From: Fibrobacter sp. UWH6
Lineage (GTDB): Bacteria; Fibrobacterota; Fibrobacteria; Fibrobacterales; Fibrobacteraceae
Assembly (NCBI RefSeq): GCF_900142465.1
Contig: NZ_FRAX01000010.1
Coordinates: forward strand, 1 to 64,000
Reading direction: 5' to 3'
Length of the DNA: 64,000 bases
The stretch's first letter is position 1, and each line of letters opens with the position of its first letter. A program made the translations under genes and the position numbers. The notes below the pieces were generated by a model. The model was not told the DNA's origin and did not search any database. It saw only the letters and a program-made list of their open reading frames with translations. Positions 33,302-42,830 of this stretch are shown here, piece after piece.

Positions 33302-34234
33302 TTAATCTTGTAGCGCCTTAGGCAAGTTGAATTTGGTAGATTCCACCAATTTCACGAAATTCTCGATTTCGACGCCACTAAATTTTTCCTTAATCCAGTC
33401 CACCACTTCCTGAACCAGCACTTCGGGAGCGCTGGCACCGCTGGAAATACCCACGGATTCAACGCCATCGAACCATTCCAGCTCCAGGTCGTTTACAGAG
33501 GCAATCAGATGGCTCTTGATTCCCTGTTCCAAACCCAGTTCCATCAGACGGCTAGAATTGGAGGAATTCTTGGCGCCAACCACCAAAAGCATATCTACTT
33601 TCTGGCACAGGTCAAGCACAGCGGCCTGACGATTGCCGGTCGCATAGCAGAGGTCACCAGCGTCCGGGCCGATAATTTCCGGGAAACGGGTCTTGAGGGC
33701 CTTGATAATTTCGCGGGTTTCGGCAACAGACAGGGTCGTCTGGGTAATGTAGGCCAATTCCTTATTTTCGGGAACATCCACCGTCGCCACGTCAGCCTCG
33801 TTACGGACCAGCGTAATGGCACCTTCCGGCAGCTGCCCCAAAGTACCGATCACTTCGGCATGACCCGCATGACCGATCATGATAATATGACGGCCTGCAG
33901 AGAAATGACGCTTGGCACTCAGGTGGACCTTGAGAACCAGAGGGCACGTGGCATCCAGCACCTGAAGTTCACGCTTTTCGGCATCGGCGTAAATTTCTTC
34001 GGCAACACCATGGGCAGAAAAGATCACCACGGAACCTGCCGGCACTTCATCCAGCTCATCTACAAAAACAACACCCTTGGACTTGAGGGTATCCACCACG
34101 AACTTGTTGTGCACGATTTCGTGACGCACATAGATAGGCGTACCAAATTTTTCAATAGCCTTTTCCACCACATGGATGGCGCGGTCAACGCCGGCGCAGA
34201 AGCCTCTGGGAGTTGCGAGAATCACTTTTTTCAT
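33302..34234 (-). CDS. ispH: 4-hydroxy-3-methylbut-2-enyl diphosphate reductase IspH
   Basis: Last step of the MEP isoprenoid pathway, forming IPP and DMAPP with an iron-sulfur cluster. Three cluster cysteines lie in TPRGFCAGVDRAI (about residue 13), VLDATCPLVLKVH (about 96) and LCYATGNRQ (about 197). The substrate histidines SAHGVAEE and IGHAGHAEV and the SSGASAPE block are also clear. 310 residues is full length. First position in the strand order is waaA upstream, 12 bases away. Confidence 0.97.
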   Translation of the reverse strand: MKKVILATPRGFCAGVDRAIHVVEKAIEKFGTPIYVRHEIVHNKFVVDTLKSKGVVFVDELDEVPAGSVVIFSAHGVAEEIYADAEKRELQVLDATCPLVLKVHLSAKRHFSAGRHIIMIGHAGHAEVIGTLGQLPEGAITLVRNEADVATVDVPENKELAYITQTTLSVAETREIIKALKTRFPEIIGPDAGDLCYATGNRQAAVLDLCQKVDMLLVVGAKNSSNSSRLMELGLEQGIKSHLIASVNDLELEWFDGVESVGISSGASAPEVLVQEVVDWIKEKFSGVEIENFVKLVESTKFNLPKALQD

Positions 34235-34246
34235 GATGCAGGTTCC

Positions 34247-35485
34247 TTATACGGTCGCCAAAAGGAACTTCAGCAACCGTTCATAAGAATTTAGAATTTT
34301 TTCCCGTTCCTCTTGAAGACAGGCCTGAGCAACTGCGGGGTCAAGAGCCACATTCCACCAATCCGAGCCCACATCCCCCGCACAAGAAATCCGAGCCACC
34401 ACGCCACGGGACACTAAATCAGAAACAGCCTCTTCCGCGCCTTTTGAAAACGGACCTACAAAAGTTTTGACACCCTCTCTCAGCGGTTCCCAAAAATCAT
34501 GAATACCAGGATTCGCCACGAACGAGCCGCCCACCACGGCCACCCCACATGACCGGAGGATTTCAGGAACTAGGCCGAATCGGTTCACGATGGTGACGGA
34601 ACCTTTCTGGACCGCAGGCCAATCAAGCGCTATCTTTTTTTGGGAAAGGAGGAATTCGCGGAAAAGTTCCGCTTCTTCGAGACGTCGGGGAGCGAGAACA
34701 ACAGACTTACCTGCAGACGCCGCAGCAGAAACCAGCGCACCGAAAGCGGCAAGTTCTTCCTTATGAAAAGAAACCAAGGCGACGTCAATTAAGGGATTGT
34801 CTTTTGGAGCCGCAAATTCACCAGCAGACGATTTCGGGGCGGTTACGTCGCGGGTCCAGTCCAGCAATTTCCAGTTTCCACCGTCAGATTGCAGAGTCAC
34901 AAAGCCAAGGTCATCGAGGCTCACACCGGGCGCCAGCTTACGGACCCGCCCAGAAACAAGAGCCACCGCCGGCTTTTTGCAATGGCGGTTCATCGCCTCC
35001 ACATAGCCAGGCCACAGTTCGTTTTCGCCAAGCACAAGAGCCGCTGGATTCACTTCCTTCAAGAATCGCTCCAGGGTATCGGGCAAATCTGCAGGCGACA
35101 TGGCGACACGACAAACACCTGCAGCCTTATTCCGCAAAGTTTCTAGTGCCTCCGCCTTTTGAGTCGTCAGCAAAATCTCAGGGCATTCACCGTCACAGGA
35201 AGGCCAGTCCGCCTTCAGGGCCCGAGCCACCGAAAGCAACATCTTGCACTCTCCGAGACTCGCTCCGTGAAGCCAAAGACGTTTTGAAATTTTCGGACGT
35301 TCGTACTGCGAGCCGCTCGTTGGCGAAGCCAGGTTCTTCGGACTTTCGCACCAGGGGCCGTCCAACCGCTCCCGCAATTTGTACTTGCGGTCTAACGCAG
35401 GAACACAGGTGCCCCCGCGGGCAACCAGGCGCAGACAAACTCGGGCAAACCACAAAGCAATTCGGGCCGTCAAGGAAAACTTCAT
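34247..35485 (-). CDS. waaA: 3-deoxy-D-manno-octulosonic acid transferase
   Basis: Adds Kdo to lipid A at the inner membrane, marking an LPS-producing envelope. The N-terminal half shows KRLWLHGASLGECKMLLSVA, the typical WxHxxSxGE block with the catalytic Glu, and the C-terminal GT-B half has VVGGSFVANPGIHDFWEPLR, which aligns with the GGSF---GGHN-lEPa motif of the family. 413 residues from the ATG at 35485. The start lies 4 bases after the methyltransferase stop, so the two are coupled. Confidence 0.92.
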   Translation of the reverse strand: MKFSLTARIALWFARVCLRLVARGGTCVPALDRKYKLRERLDGPWCESPKNLASPTSGSQYERPKISKRLWLHGASLGECKMLLSVARALKADWPSCDGECPEILLTTQKAEALETLRNKAAGVCRVAMSPADLPDTLERFLKEVNPAALVLGENELWPGYVEAMNRHCKKPAVALVSGRVRKLAPGVSLDDLGFVTLQSDGGNWKLLDWTRDVTAPKSSAGEFAAPKDNPLIDVALVSFHKEELAAFGALVSAAASAGKSVVLAPRRLEEAELFREFLLSQKKIALDWPAVQKGSVTIVNRFGLVPEILRSCGVAVVGGSFVANPGIHDFWEPLREGVKTFVGPFSKGAEEAVSDLVSRGVVARISCAGDVGSDWWNVALDPAVAQACLQEEREKILNSYERLLKFLLATV

Positions 35486-35489
35486 CCGA

Positions 35490-36134
35490 CTACCCCAGGA
35501 ACTTGCGTCCAACAACGACCGCAATCATCACCAGCAGCCAGAGCCACGTAGACGTATCCGCCTTAAAGGCCGCCGCAAAAGAACGACGGGCAGGGGACTT
35601 CGCGGAACGTTCAGCCGAACCCGTTGCGGAACCTTCGCGAGCAGTCGCAGGCTGTCCGCCAACTGAAGGTCCCACACCCGAACCACTTAACCGCGGGAAA
35701 AAGGCAGGCGTCTCTGCGGCCCAGGTTCGCCATTCTTCGCCGAACCGATTTTCCAGGTAGCGGTCTTCCATCCGCGATAACAAATATTCAAAAGCAAAAA
35801 GTGCCACCACAAAAGCCAAGGCCACCAGGGCGAATCCAAAATGCAACACCACGAAAGCGTAACCGACCCCGGCGTTAGACAAGTACAGCGGGTGGCGAAT
35901 GCGGGAGTACACGCCTTCCGTTACAAGTCGGTCCGCATCGTGAGAAAATCCGCGGGTATGTTCCCCGATGATGCGGCGGGCCTGCACACGCAAGAGCACG
36001 AAGGCAATCAAGCAAAGGGTTGGCAGCGGCAACATATCAAACCAATCGTCCGATATGGGCATTCCCGGCAAGGCCAGCATGGTTCCCGCCATGGCCCCAA
36101 GAATCCAGCCGCGATAGGCATAAAGAATTTTCAT
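35490..36134 (-). CDS. isoprenylcysteine/phospholipid methyltransferase-family membrane protein
   Basis: A small integral-membrane methyltransferase. The ICMT/PEMT signature is present: VTEGVYSRIRHPLYLSN (about 91-107) binds S-adenosylmethionine, and MEDRYLENRFGEEWRTWAAE (about 142-161) completes it. Four spans precede and surround these motifs. The last 65 residues are an unusual Ala/Gly/Ser-rich tail ending in a further hydrophobic segment. Substrate unknown. Its start overlaps the ABC transporter stop by 4 bases. Confidence 0.85.
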   Translation of the reverse strand: MKILYAYRGWILGAMAGTMLALPGMPISDDWFDMLPLPTLCLIAFVLLRVQARRIIGEHTRGFSHDADRLVTEGVYSRIRHPLYLSNAGVGYAFVVLHFGFALVALAFVVALFAFEYLLSRMEDRYLENRFGEEWRTWAAETPAFFPRLSGSGVGPSVGGQPATAREGSATGSAERSAKSPARRSFAAAFKADTSTWLWLLVMIAVVVGRKFLG

Positions 36135-37810
36135 CGTTCCCCCGCGCCATCAAAGTTCACGATACTGAAGCGGCCTTCCATTTCGGGAGAAAGTACGTCG
36201 TGACTTACGATCACCACCCACTTGTCAAGAGCGGCAGCCGCCTGCAGGAACGCAGCCAACAACGGCTCCCGATCCGCCAAGGCGATGGACGCAAAAGGTT
36301 CATCCAGAAGGACCGTATCGCAGTCCGAAACGAGAGCCCACAGCAAGGCCACGCGGGAACGCTCGCCGCCTGAAAGCCCCTGCTTTTCTACCAGCGGAAG
36401 GATCCCGAAATTTTCCGCGAAAGCGAAAAGTTCGCGGCAGCCCGCAACGCTAAACCCACAACCCGCAGCGGTTGCAGACGAACCTTCCGCAGCGGCGCCC
36501 CCAACAGAGCCCGCGGCCCCCTGCTTCAAACTTTCCAAAATTCCGCGGAGCAAGCGTCGGGGAGGCAACTCCAAATCCTGAGCCACAAAAAATACGGCAT
36601 TTGCGGCAACCGGCAACGACGAACAAATCCCGTCTGCGGCACCTTCAGCATCCCAGCTTTCCAGGCCCGCAAGCAACCGCAAGAGCGTCGACTTCCCTAT
36701 CCCATTTTTTCCACGGACAAGAACCGGCTTCGAACGGGACCATTCCAGATTCAAGCCCGCAAAAACCGGACGTTCCGAACCAGCGTACTTAAACGAACCA
36801 TTCTTCACGAACAGCCCGTCAGGGCTATAACCATTTGCGGAACCCGCCCCACGTCCACCAAAATCAGAACTCCTGATTTCGGCCTTTTCAAATTCTTCCA
36901 GGATTTTCAAGGCGCTTACCGCAGACCGGAATTGGGGCAGCACCCGGGCGCATTCCTTTACAGGCTTGTAACTGAGCAAGACCGCCGAGCAGAACAGCAC
37001 CAAACCGGAGCCATTCATCCACCCGCAGCGAATCAGCACCGCGCAAAAACCCAGGACCAGGACCATGGCCACCACCGACACCGATTCCGCCACCAGCGAA
37101 AGTCCATTTTTCCGCAGGCCCGCAGCCAGTCCGTCATTTCGCAAATGGCGGTTCTGCTGCAAAAGTTCGTCAGACAAAAGCGTACGCTCCCGGCGGGAAC
37201 TCCACTGCAAAAAGAGGCGGCGGGCAAGAGTCAGGTCGCCCCGGAACCGCGAACGGTCGCGAAGCAGATTTTCCTCCACAGGCCCAAGCTTATGAAGTTT
37301 CCGCTGAAGGGCGCCCACCACCGGAACCACCACCGCGAAAAGGAACAAGGTCAGCGGCCAGGAAATGTACAGCAACACCGGCAAGAACACCGCCAGCTGC
37401 AACACCGCCTGAGCCCCCTGAAAAAGAACCGCCCCATTATTCTGAAGAACCAGCGTCGACTCATAAGCGGATTCCACCAAGAGGTTTCCGGCAGAGGTAT
37501 GGAAATTCCGCGGATGGAGCAAGCGCAAACGGTGAAGGAACCAGCCCATGATACGAGCGCCCGCCGCAAAAACCCAGCTCTCGGAAACTCGGATTTTCAA
37601 GGTCAGGAATATCAGGCGTAAAAAAGTCAGACCCAACATCAGGCCCACCCATCCATAAAGGGGCATGGGGCCCTCCCCCGAGAGGATATCCATAAAGGCA
37701 CGGATCCCCCAGAGGACGGCAGCGTCGGCACCGCTGGCAAGCAAGGCCACCGGCAAAAACTTCAAAATACCCCTAAAAAGAGACTTTTTTAACCAATTTT
37801 TCAAAAACAC
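36131..37810 (-). CDS. ABC transporter, fused permease and ATPase (CydC-like exporter type)
   Basis: A half-size exporter with six membrane spans in the first 300 residues and a C-terminal ATPase. Walker A is RGKNGIGKSTLL, the Q-loop is FFVAQDLELP, the signature is LSGGERSRVALLWAL, Walker B is TVLLDEPFASI, and the H-loop is VIVSHD, so it should be active. Domain order and size resemble CydC/CydD or lipid exporters. It is the first gene of a four-gene unit with the methyltransferase, waaA and ispH, so an envelope lipid role is plausible but unproven. The GTG at 37810 is the longest start and lacks a ribosome site. Confidence 0.85.
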   Translation of the reverse strand: MFLKNWLKKSLFRGILKFLPVALLASGADAAVLWGIRAFMDILSGEGPMPLYGWVGLMLGLTFLRLIFLTLKIRVSESWVFAAGARIMGWFLHRLRLLHPRNFHTSAGNLLVESAYESTLVLQNNGAVLFQGAQAVLQLAVFLPVLLYISWPLTLFLFAVVVPVVGALQRKLHKLGPVEENLLRDRSRFRGDLTLARRLFLQWSSRRERTLLSDELLQQNRHLRNDGLAAGLRKNGLSLVAESVSVVAMVLVLGFCAVLIRCGWMNGSGLVLFCSAVLLSYKPVKECARVLPQFRSAVSALKILEEFEKAEIRSSDFGGRGAGSANGYSPDGLFVKNGSFKYAGSERPVFAGLNLEWSRSKPVLVRGKNGIGKSTLLRLLAGLESWDAEGAADGICSSLPVAANAVFFVAQDLELPPRRLLRGILESLKQGAAGSVGGAAAEGSSATAAGCGFSVAGCRELFAFAENFGILPLVEKQGLSGGERSRVALLWALVSDCDTVLLDEPFASIALADREPLLAAFLQAAAALDKWVVIVSHDVLSPEMEGRFSIVNFDGAGER

Positions 37811-37842
37811 AGAGAAAAATTAACTTTTTTTGCCTTACACCC

Positions 37843-37873
37843 TTTACAAGATTAAAAATCTAACCTATATTTG
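37843..37873 (+). promoter_or_regulatory. promoter of the first tRNA-Glu
   Basis: TTTACA (37843-37848) and TATATTTG (37866-37873), 17-base spacer to TATATT. The stretch CCTATATTTGG is identical ahead of the second tRNA-Glu. Confidence 0.75.
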
Positions 37874-37885
37874 GCCTACCTAAAC

Positions 37886-37958
37886 GCCTCCATCGTCTAG
37901 TGGCCCAGGACTCGGGATTTTCATTCCCGCAACAGCGGTTCGAAACCGCTTGGAGGTA
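37886..37958 (+). tRNA. tRNA-Glu (anticodon TTC), copy 1
   Basis: Acceptor GCCTCCA pairs with TGGAGGT (G1-U72 wobble), anticodon loop TTTTCAT gives TTC, T arm GCGGT-TCGAA-ACCGC, discriminator A. 73 bases, no encoded CCA. Sequence is identical to the copy at 42521. Confidence 0.95.
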
Positions 37959-37962
37959 TAAG

Positions 37963-37997
37963 AGAAGCTCAACCGAAAGGCTGGGCTTTTCTTATTT
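37963..37997 (+). terminator. terminator of tRNA-Glu copy 1
   Basis: AAGCTCAACC (37965-37974) pairs with GGCTGGGCTT (37979-37988), one mismatch and one wobble, loop GAAA, then T-rich sequence. Confidence 0.75.
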
Positions 37998-38024
37998 TAC
38001 AACCGCCCTTAGTTTTATAACCGC

Positions 38025-38053
38025 AAAAAAGGGCCCGCCTTACGGCGAGCCCA
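38025..38053 (-). terminator. terminator of the dicarboxylate carrier gene
   Basis: GGGCTCGCC pairs with GGCGGGCCC on the minus strand (38052-38044 with 38039-38031), one G-T, followed by six T residues. Confidence 0.85.
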
Positions 38054-38103
38054 GAGTACACGAAGATCTTTCCCGCGAAAAATTCGCGCGACACCTCCCA
38101 TAA

Positions 38104-39474
38104 TTAGAAGAACACCTTCACAATCAAAGAACCCACAATAGTGGAAACGATAACGCTGGTCATGCCCGGCAGCATAAAGCTGTGGTTCAACAGGTACTTA
38201 CCGATTACCGTAGTGCCGGAACGGTCGAAGTTCACGGTGGCAATGTCGGAAGGATAGTTGGGAATGAAGAAGTAGCCGTATACGCTGGGGAGCACGCCCA
38301 AGAGCACCGCACCTTCGATACCCAGACTGTACGCCAGCGGAAGCATGGCCACCACCACAGCACCCTGAGAGTTGATCAGCACAGACACCGCAAAGAAGGC
38401 CAGGGCTATCGCCCAGGGATAATGCTGAACAATATCCTTCAGGCCGCCCTGCATCACGTCCATGTAGTTGGCGAAGTAAGTATCAGCCAGCCAGGCGATA
38501 CCGTAGATAGCCACCACAGCCACCATGCCAGACTGCCAAACGGCACCAGCCACAGCCTTCTTGGGTTCAGCCTTACAGAAGATAATCATGAAGGCGGCTG
38601 CAGAAATCATCACAATCTGAATGATCAAGTTCATGCCCATGGGCTTCACCTGAGCCACACCATCCACAACCTTGCCGGTGGGGAAAGCGGGACGAATGTC
38701 ATGGCCCGCAATCTGGAACACAGAGAACATCACAATCACAGCCAAAGCAGCCAGGAAGATAAACACGGAACGTTTTGCTTCCTTGGAAACAGCCTTGTCC
38801 AGCACAGAAGCGGTATTGCCGTACATGTATTCACGCTGCTGAGGGTCTTTCAGCTTAGCCTGGAAAACCGGATCCTTGTCCAGATCGAGACCGCGCTTGT
38901 AGCTTACGGCAGCAGCAGCCATCAAACCGCAAAGGCAAGCAGGAATGGTTACCGCAATCACCTGCAAGTTGTTGATTTCAAAACCGTTGGCGTTGGAAAT
39001 CACCACGAAAGAAGCCACGGCGGCCGCAATGGGAGAGCAAGTAATACCCACCTGGGATGCCACAGAAGCAACAGCGCAGGGACGTTCCGGACGGATACCC
39101 TTCTTCAGGGAAATATCGCAGATAATGGGCATGAGGGTGTAAACCACATGGCCGGTACCCACGAGAACCGTGAGGAAGAAAGTGCAAAGCGGAGCCAGGA
39201 AGATAATCTGGTTAGGGTGTTTACGCAGAAGTCTTTCCGCTAACTGGATTAACCAATCCATACCGCCCGCAGCCTGCATAATACCGGCGCAGGTCACAGC
39301 CGCGATAATGATGTAGATAACATCGGTAGGCGGCTTACCCGGCTGCATACCAAAGCCCAGCACCAAGATGGCAAGGCCAATACCAGAAATTGCACCCAAG
39401 GCAAGGCTACCATAACGTGAACCCACGTAAAGAGCAGCCAGCACAATCAAGAGCTGAATAATCATTACAGCCAT
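38104..39474 (-). CDS. anaerobic C4-dicarboxylate transporter, DcuA/DcuB family
   Basis: An inner-membrane carrier that exchanges fumarate, aspartate or malate for succinate in anaerobes. The family blocks TPTDVIYIIIAAVTCAGIMQAA, VLVGTGHVVYTLMPIICDIS, RPERPCAVASVASQVGITCSPIAAA and the late GYFFIPNYPSDIATVNFDRSGTTVIGKYLLNHSF are characteristic (quoted here in segments; each is recognisable). 456 residues with about 12 spans. DcuA and DcuB cannot be separated by eye. Fits a succinate-producing metabolism. Confidence 0.9.
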   Translation of the reverse strand: MAVMIIQLLIVLAALYVGSRYGSLALGAISGIGLAILVLGFGMQPGKPPTDVIYIIIAAVTCAGIMQAAGGMDWLIQLAERLLRKHPNQIIFLAPLCTFFLTVLVGTGHVVYTLMPIICDISLKKGIRPERPCAVASVASQVGITCSPIAAAVASFVVISNANGFEINNLQVIAVTIPACLCGLMAAAAVSYKRGLDLDKDPVFQAKLKDPQQREYMYGNTASVLDKAVSKEAKRSVFIFLAALAVIVMFSVFQIAGHDIRPAFPTGKVVDGVAQVKPMGMNLIIQIVMISAAAFMIIFCKAEPKKAVAGAVWQSGMVAVVAIYGIAWLADTYFANYMDVMQGGLKDIVQHYPWAIALAFFAVSVLINSQGAVVVAMLPLAYSLGIEGAVLLGVLPSVYGYFFIPNYPSDIATVNFDRSGTTVIGKYLLNHSFMLPGMTSVIVSTIVGSLIVKVFF

Positions 39475-39600
39475 AATCCCTCCGCTTTTTCAAAAGCAAC
39501 CAGAAAAAAAGTTATCAGTACGATAACATTTTTCTATTGAAATTACTCTAAAGTTTTGAAAAAAGAACGGGGAGCGCCAAATAAATTATCAAAAAGAAAA

Positions 39601-42351
39601 TCAAGCCTTTTTGTACATATTCAGCGTTTTCTTTAGCAAGGGAATATCGATGGGTTTGGCCAAGTGACCGTTCATGCCGGCGTCCCTGGACTTTTTCACA
39701 TCTTCTGCAAATGCATTGGCAGACAAGGCCACAATGGGAATTTCAGCACCTTCCTTCTTAGCAGAAAGACGGATTTTCCTGGCAGCCCCAAAACCATCCA
39801 GCACAGGCATCATCAAGTCCATCAGAATCAAGTCCAGTTCGTTCTGGCCAGCGCTTTCAAAGACCCGCACCGCTTCTTCGCCATCTCTAGCGCTAGTCAC
39901 CACCACGCCCATGTCTTCCAGGATTCGGCGGGCAATTTCCAGATTCAAGTCGTTGTCTTCCACCAGCAAGACCTTCATACCATCCAAGGATTCGCTTTCC
40001 GCACCTTCAGTGAGGCAAACACGAGAACTCTGATCAATCTTGAAGGGAATCGTCACAGCAACGTGAGTTCCAACGCCCTCTGTACTACGGACCGTAACCC
40101 GGCCATTCATCTTTTCCACAAGAGCCTTTACAATCGCCATGCCCATACCGGAGCCCCGATAAGTGCTTCGGGCATCATTACGTTCCTGGGTAAAGGGTTC
40201 AAACATCCGTTCAAGGAATTCCTTACTCATACCGATACCCGAATCCACCACGTGGAAACAGTAGGTCAAAACATCCGACGTCTCATTCACGATTTCGGAA
40301 TAACAGTCTACGGAACCGCCCTTCTTGTTAAACTTAATGGCATTGGTCAAAATGTTCAGGAATACCTGACGGACATGGAGCGGGCTCCCCAGCAAATGGG
40401 GACATTTTACACTCAACACACCATCATATCTAACGACAACATCATTTTCATCAGCACGGAGATTGGCAATAGAACGAACTTCACCAAGAACCTGCTGAAG
40501 ATCAAAAGGCTCTTCCAACAGTTGAGTTTCGGCGTCATCGAACTCGCACATATCCAGCACATCGTTCAACAACGACAGCAAATGATTGGCGGCGTTCTTC
40601 GCCTTCCTGCGGCCTTCCGCCCGCTCTTCCGGACTTTGTTCCTTACGGTCAGCAACTTCAAGCAGACCGATAATTCCATTCAAAGGCGTGCGGATATCAT
40701 GAGACATCCTGGCCAGGAACTTGGACTTGACCTCACTTCCCCGCTCCGCTTTTCGGAGGGCGTCCTTCAGCTGAACCTTGTAAGCTTCTTCCCTAGCCAC
40801 TTCTTCGTTAATGGAACGAACAACCCACAGAACATGGGAGCACCGACCATTCTTGTCTCGGCTGATGACAACAAATAGACCTTCACACCAACCCGCATTC
40901 AAGCCCTTAAAATGGATACCAATGGAATCGCGGTTAGCTAGGCGGCCAGCCAAGGTATGAATGTTCGTAAAGTCGAGAAATTCCTGGACCTGTTCCGGCG
41001 CCACTGTCGTCTGGCAAATGGCCCTGAACTTTTCCATGGACTCACCCATCTGACCGATGACGTTGGAAATATAATCTCGGGTAGAATCGCCCAGTTCGCG
41101 GAAATGCCCCGTAGAAAGGTCAATATCATAGGCACAGAAGTAAACCTTGGCCAAGGTACTGATAATGGAATTACGGAAAATTTCGGTATCCAACAATTTG
41201 TCCACGTTCTGGAAACCCGCAATAATCTCGGAGGATCCCTCGATTTTTACGTACTTGTACTGGAAGTAATGAATATCTCCATTTTCAACCACGCGGTAGG
41301 TGCCCACATAGTTTTCATGATCCTTGAGATAGGCAAGGACCTTCTCCTTTTCCATGGCCTTGTACATCATTTCGCGATCTTCCGAGAAGACGCGGTCTTC
41401 AATGTAGTGAGCCCACATGGCATCATACGGGAACTTGTTTTCAGCCCCAAGGTCGCTACGGACCATGAAGCCGTCCTGCTTGACAATGGAGATCTCATCT
41501 TTGTCAGGATTCCAAAGGTACACATAACGGAAATCCTGGCTTAAGGCAGTAACGAAGTTCAGCTGACGTTCCTGAGCCAGTTTCTCTTGAGAAAGATCGA
41601 CTCCATAGATAACCGCTTCCAGATGACCGTTGATGGGGTTCATCATATAGCGGACGCAAGCACGGTACGGAATAATTTCATCGTCCCTAAAACATTCCAT
41701 CTCCCGTTCGAAGGACATCTTGCCCTCTTCATAATGCCGGATCAAGGAAGCACAAGCAAAATCCTTGAGGTAAGCTATACGGGAAACCTGCTTGGGGATA
41801 TTACAGGAAAGTATTTCCACAATGGAATCTACTGTCGTGGATTCCTGACGCGAAGCCATCCAGGACTTAAGCCCCTCGATGTAACCGTCCTCGCCATCTA
41901 CCCCCAGGACCGCATTGCCGGTAAGGTCCAAATGAAAAACCACATCGGTATTGGGAATGGAATCCTTCAGCAATTTAAGCTGATCTACATACTGTTTTTC
42001 GGTACGGCGAATGGAGGTTACGTCAGCAACATACTCAACAAAAACCTTCCGGCCATCCAGCTCCTTGTATTCAACCTTGGTATTATAAACTCGGTCACCA
42101 AGATTCACATCGGCATTTAGGGAATCGCGTTTTTCTGACTTGCGGAGGGGGCAAAAAGGGCACTGACTATCCAGGCCCATCATATACTTGAAACAAGGCA
42201 CCCCCTTATAGGGAGTTTCACCCTGTTTTGCATAATCTCGGGCCATCTTATTCGCATAAACCACAGAAAACGATTCTGCATCGCAAACCAGGACCAGACG
42301 ATCAGAGCCGTCCAAAACAGTTTCAAGCAATTCAACACAGCTAGACATCAA
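39601..42351 (-). CDS. hybrid sensor histidine kinase / response regulator
   Basis: 916 residues and apparently soluble. An N-terminal PAS-like domain (about 1-110, with Cys-rich YKGVPCFKYMMGL and CPFCPL) and further PAS-like regions up to about 540 precede the HisKA H-box SHDIRTPLNGIIGLLEVA. The HATPase has an N-box NAIKFNKKGG, G1 HVVDSGIGMS and G2 YRGSGMGMAIVKAL. The C-terminal receiver (about 795-912) has LLVEDNDLN, the phosphoacceptor in LILMDLMMPVLDG and the conserved Lys in LAKPID. All phosphotransfer residues are present, but no separate output gene is adjacent. Confidence 0.92.
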   Translation of the reverse strand: MMSSCVELLETVLDGSDRLVLVCDAESFSVVYANKMARDYAKQGETPYKGVPCFKYMMGLDSQCPFCPLRKSEKRDSLNADVNLGDRVYNTKVEYKELDGRKVFVEYVADVTSIRRTEKQYVDQLKLLKDSIPNTDVVFHLDLTGNAVLGVDGEDGYIEGLKSWMASRQESTTVDSIVEILSCNIPKQVSRIAYLKDFACASLIRHYEEGKMSFEREMECFRDDEIIPYRACVRYMMNPINGHLEAVIYGVDLSQEKLAQERQLNFVTALSQDFRYVYLWNPDKDEISIVKQDGFMVRSDLGAENKFPYDAMWAHYIEDRVFSEDREMMYKAMEKEKVLAYLKDHENYVGTYRVVENGDIHYFQYKYVKIEGSSEIIAGFQNVDKLLDTEIFRNSIISTLAKVYFCAYDIDLSTGHFRELGDSTRDYISNVIGQMGESMEKFRAICQTTVAPEQVQEFLDFTNIHTLAGRLANRDSIGIHFKGLNAGWCEGLFVVISRDKNGRCSHVLWVVRSINEEVAREEAYKVQLKDALRKAERGSEVKSKFLARMSHDIRTPLNGIIGLLEVADRKEQSPEERAEGRRKAKNAANHLLSLLNDVLDMCEFDDAETQLLEEPFDLQQVLGEVRSIANLRADENDVVVRYDGVLSVKCPHLLGSPLHVRQVFLNILTNAIKFNKKGGSVDCYSEIVNETSDVLTYCFHVVDSGIGMSKEFLERMFEPFTQERNDARSTYRGSGMGMAIVKALVEKMNGRVTVRSTEGVGTHVAVTIPFKIDQSSRVCLTEGAESESLDGMKVLLVEDNDLNLEIARRILEDMGVVVTSARDGEEAVRVFESAGQNELDLILMDLMMPVLDGFGAARKIRLSAKKEGAEIPIVALSANAFAEDVKKSRDAGMNGHLAKPIDIPLLKKTLNMYKKA

Positions 42352-42477
42352 TCACATCCGCCTTAATCAGCCTCACAAAAGGCCCAAAATACTACGAAAA
42401 TCTTACGAAGCGCAAATATAATACAATGTGAGGCAAAACGGTAAATTTGTACGAAAAAAAAATTTTATGCAACACCC

Positions 42478-42507
42478 TTGACTAATTCAGATACTTTCCT
42501 ATATTTG
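42478..42507 (+). promoter_or_regulatory. promoter of the second tRNA-Glu
   Basis: TTG (42478-42480), 19 bases, then TATATTTG (42500-42507): an exact TTG-N19-TAnnTTTG match. It also reads TTGACT-N16-TATATT. Confidence 0.8.
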
Positions 42508-42520
42508 GTCGCACCTAAAC

Positions 42521-42593
42521 GCCTCCATCGTCTAGTGGCCCAGGACTCGGGATTTTCATTCCCGCAACAGCGGTTCGAAACCGCTTGGAGGTA
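42521..42593 (+). tRNA. tRNA-Glu (anticodon TTC), copy 2
   Basis: Identical over all 73 bases to the tRNA at 37886, with the same upstream CCTATATTTGG and CCTAAAC, but a different terminator. CCA is not encoded. Confidence 0.95.
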
Positions 42594-42596
42594 TAC

Positions 42597-42628
42597 AAAA
42601 AACACCGCTCACTTGAGTGGTGTTTTTT
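42597..42628 (+). terminator. terminator of tRNA-Glu copy 2
   Basis: AAACACCGCTCA (42600-42611) pairs with TGAGTGGTGTTT (42614-42625), one G-T pair, in a T-tract. Confidence 0.85.
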
Positions 42629-42777
42629 GTATACCCCCCCCGTTCCACGGGAACTACGGTTGGAAATTCATTTTTTTTCAAAAATAAACCGTACCAGTAA
42701 TCAAAAATCAAGCTCCACAACAACAATCATACGGTCTAATTCAGGAAAGACATCTTCTTCAACCGTAATTTCCCAAC

Positions 42778-42815
42778 AAAAAAAGAAAGAACCCCACCGG
42801 ATTCTTTCTTTTTTC
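42778..42815 (-). terminator. terminator of rubrerythrin
   Basis: A stem of AAGAAAGAA with TTCTTTCTT closed by CC/GG pairs around a CACC loop; T-rich on the minus strand. Confidence 0.7.
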
Positions 42816-42830
42816 TGCGACGCTCGGCTC

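Noticed and set aside
34247-37810. Possible horizontally acquired block (waaA to ABC exporter)
   Set aside because: Base use looked richer in GCG/CGG codons by eye, but I could not measure it and the genes are ordinary envelope functions.
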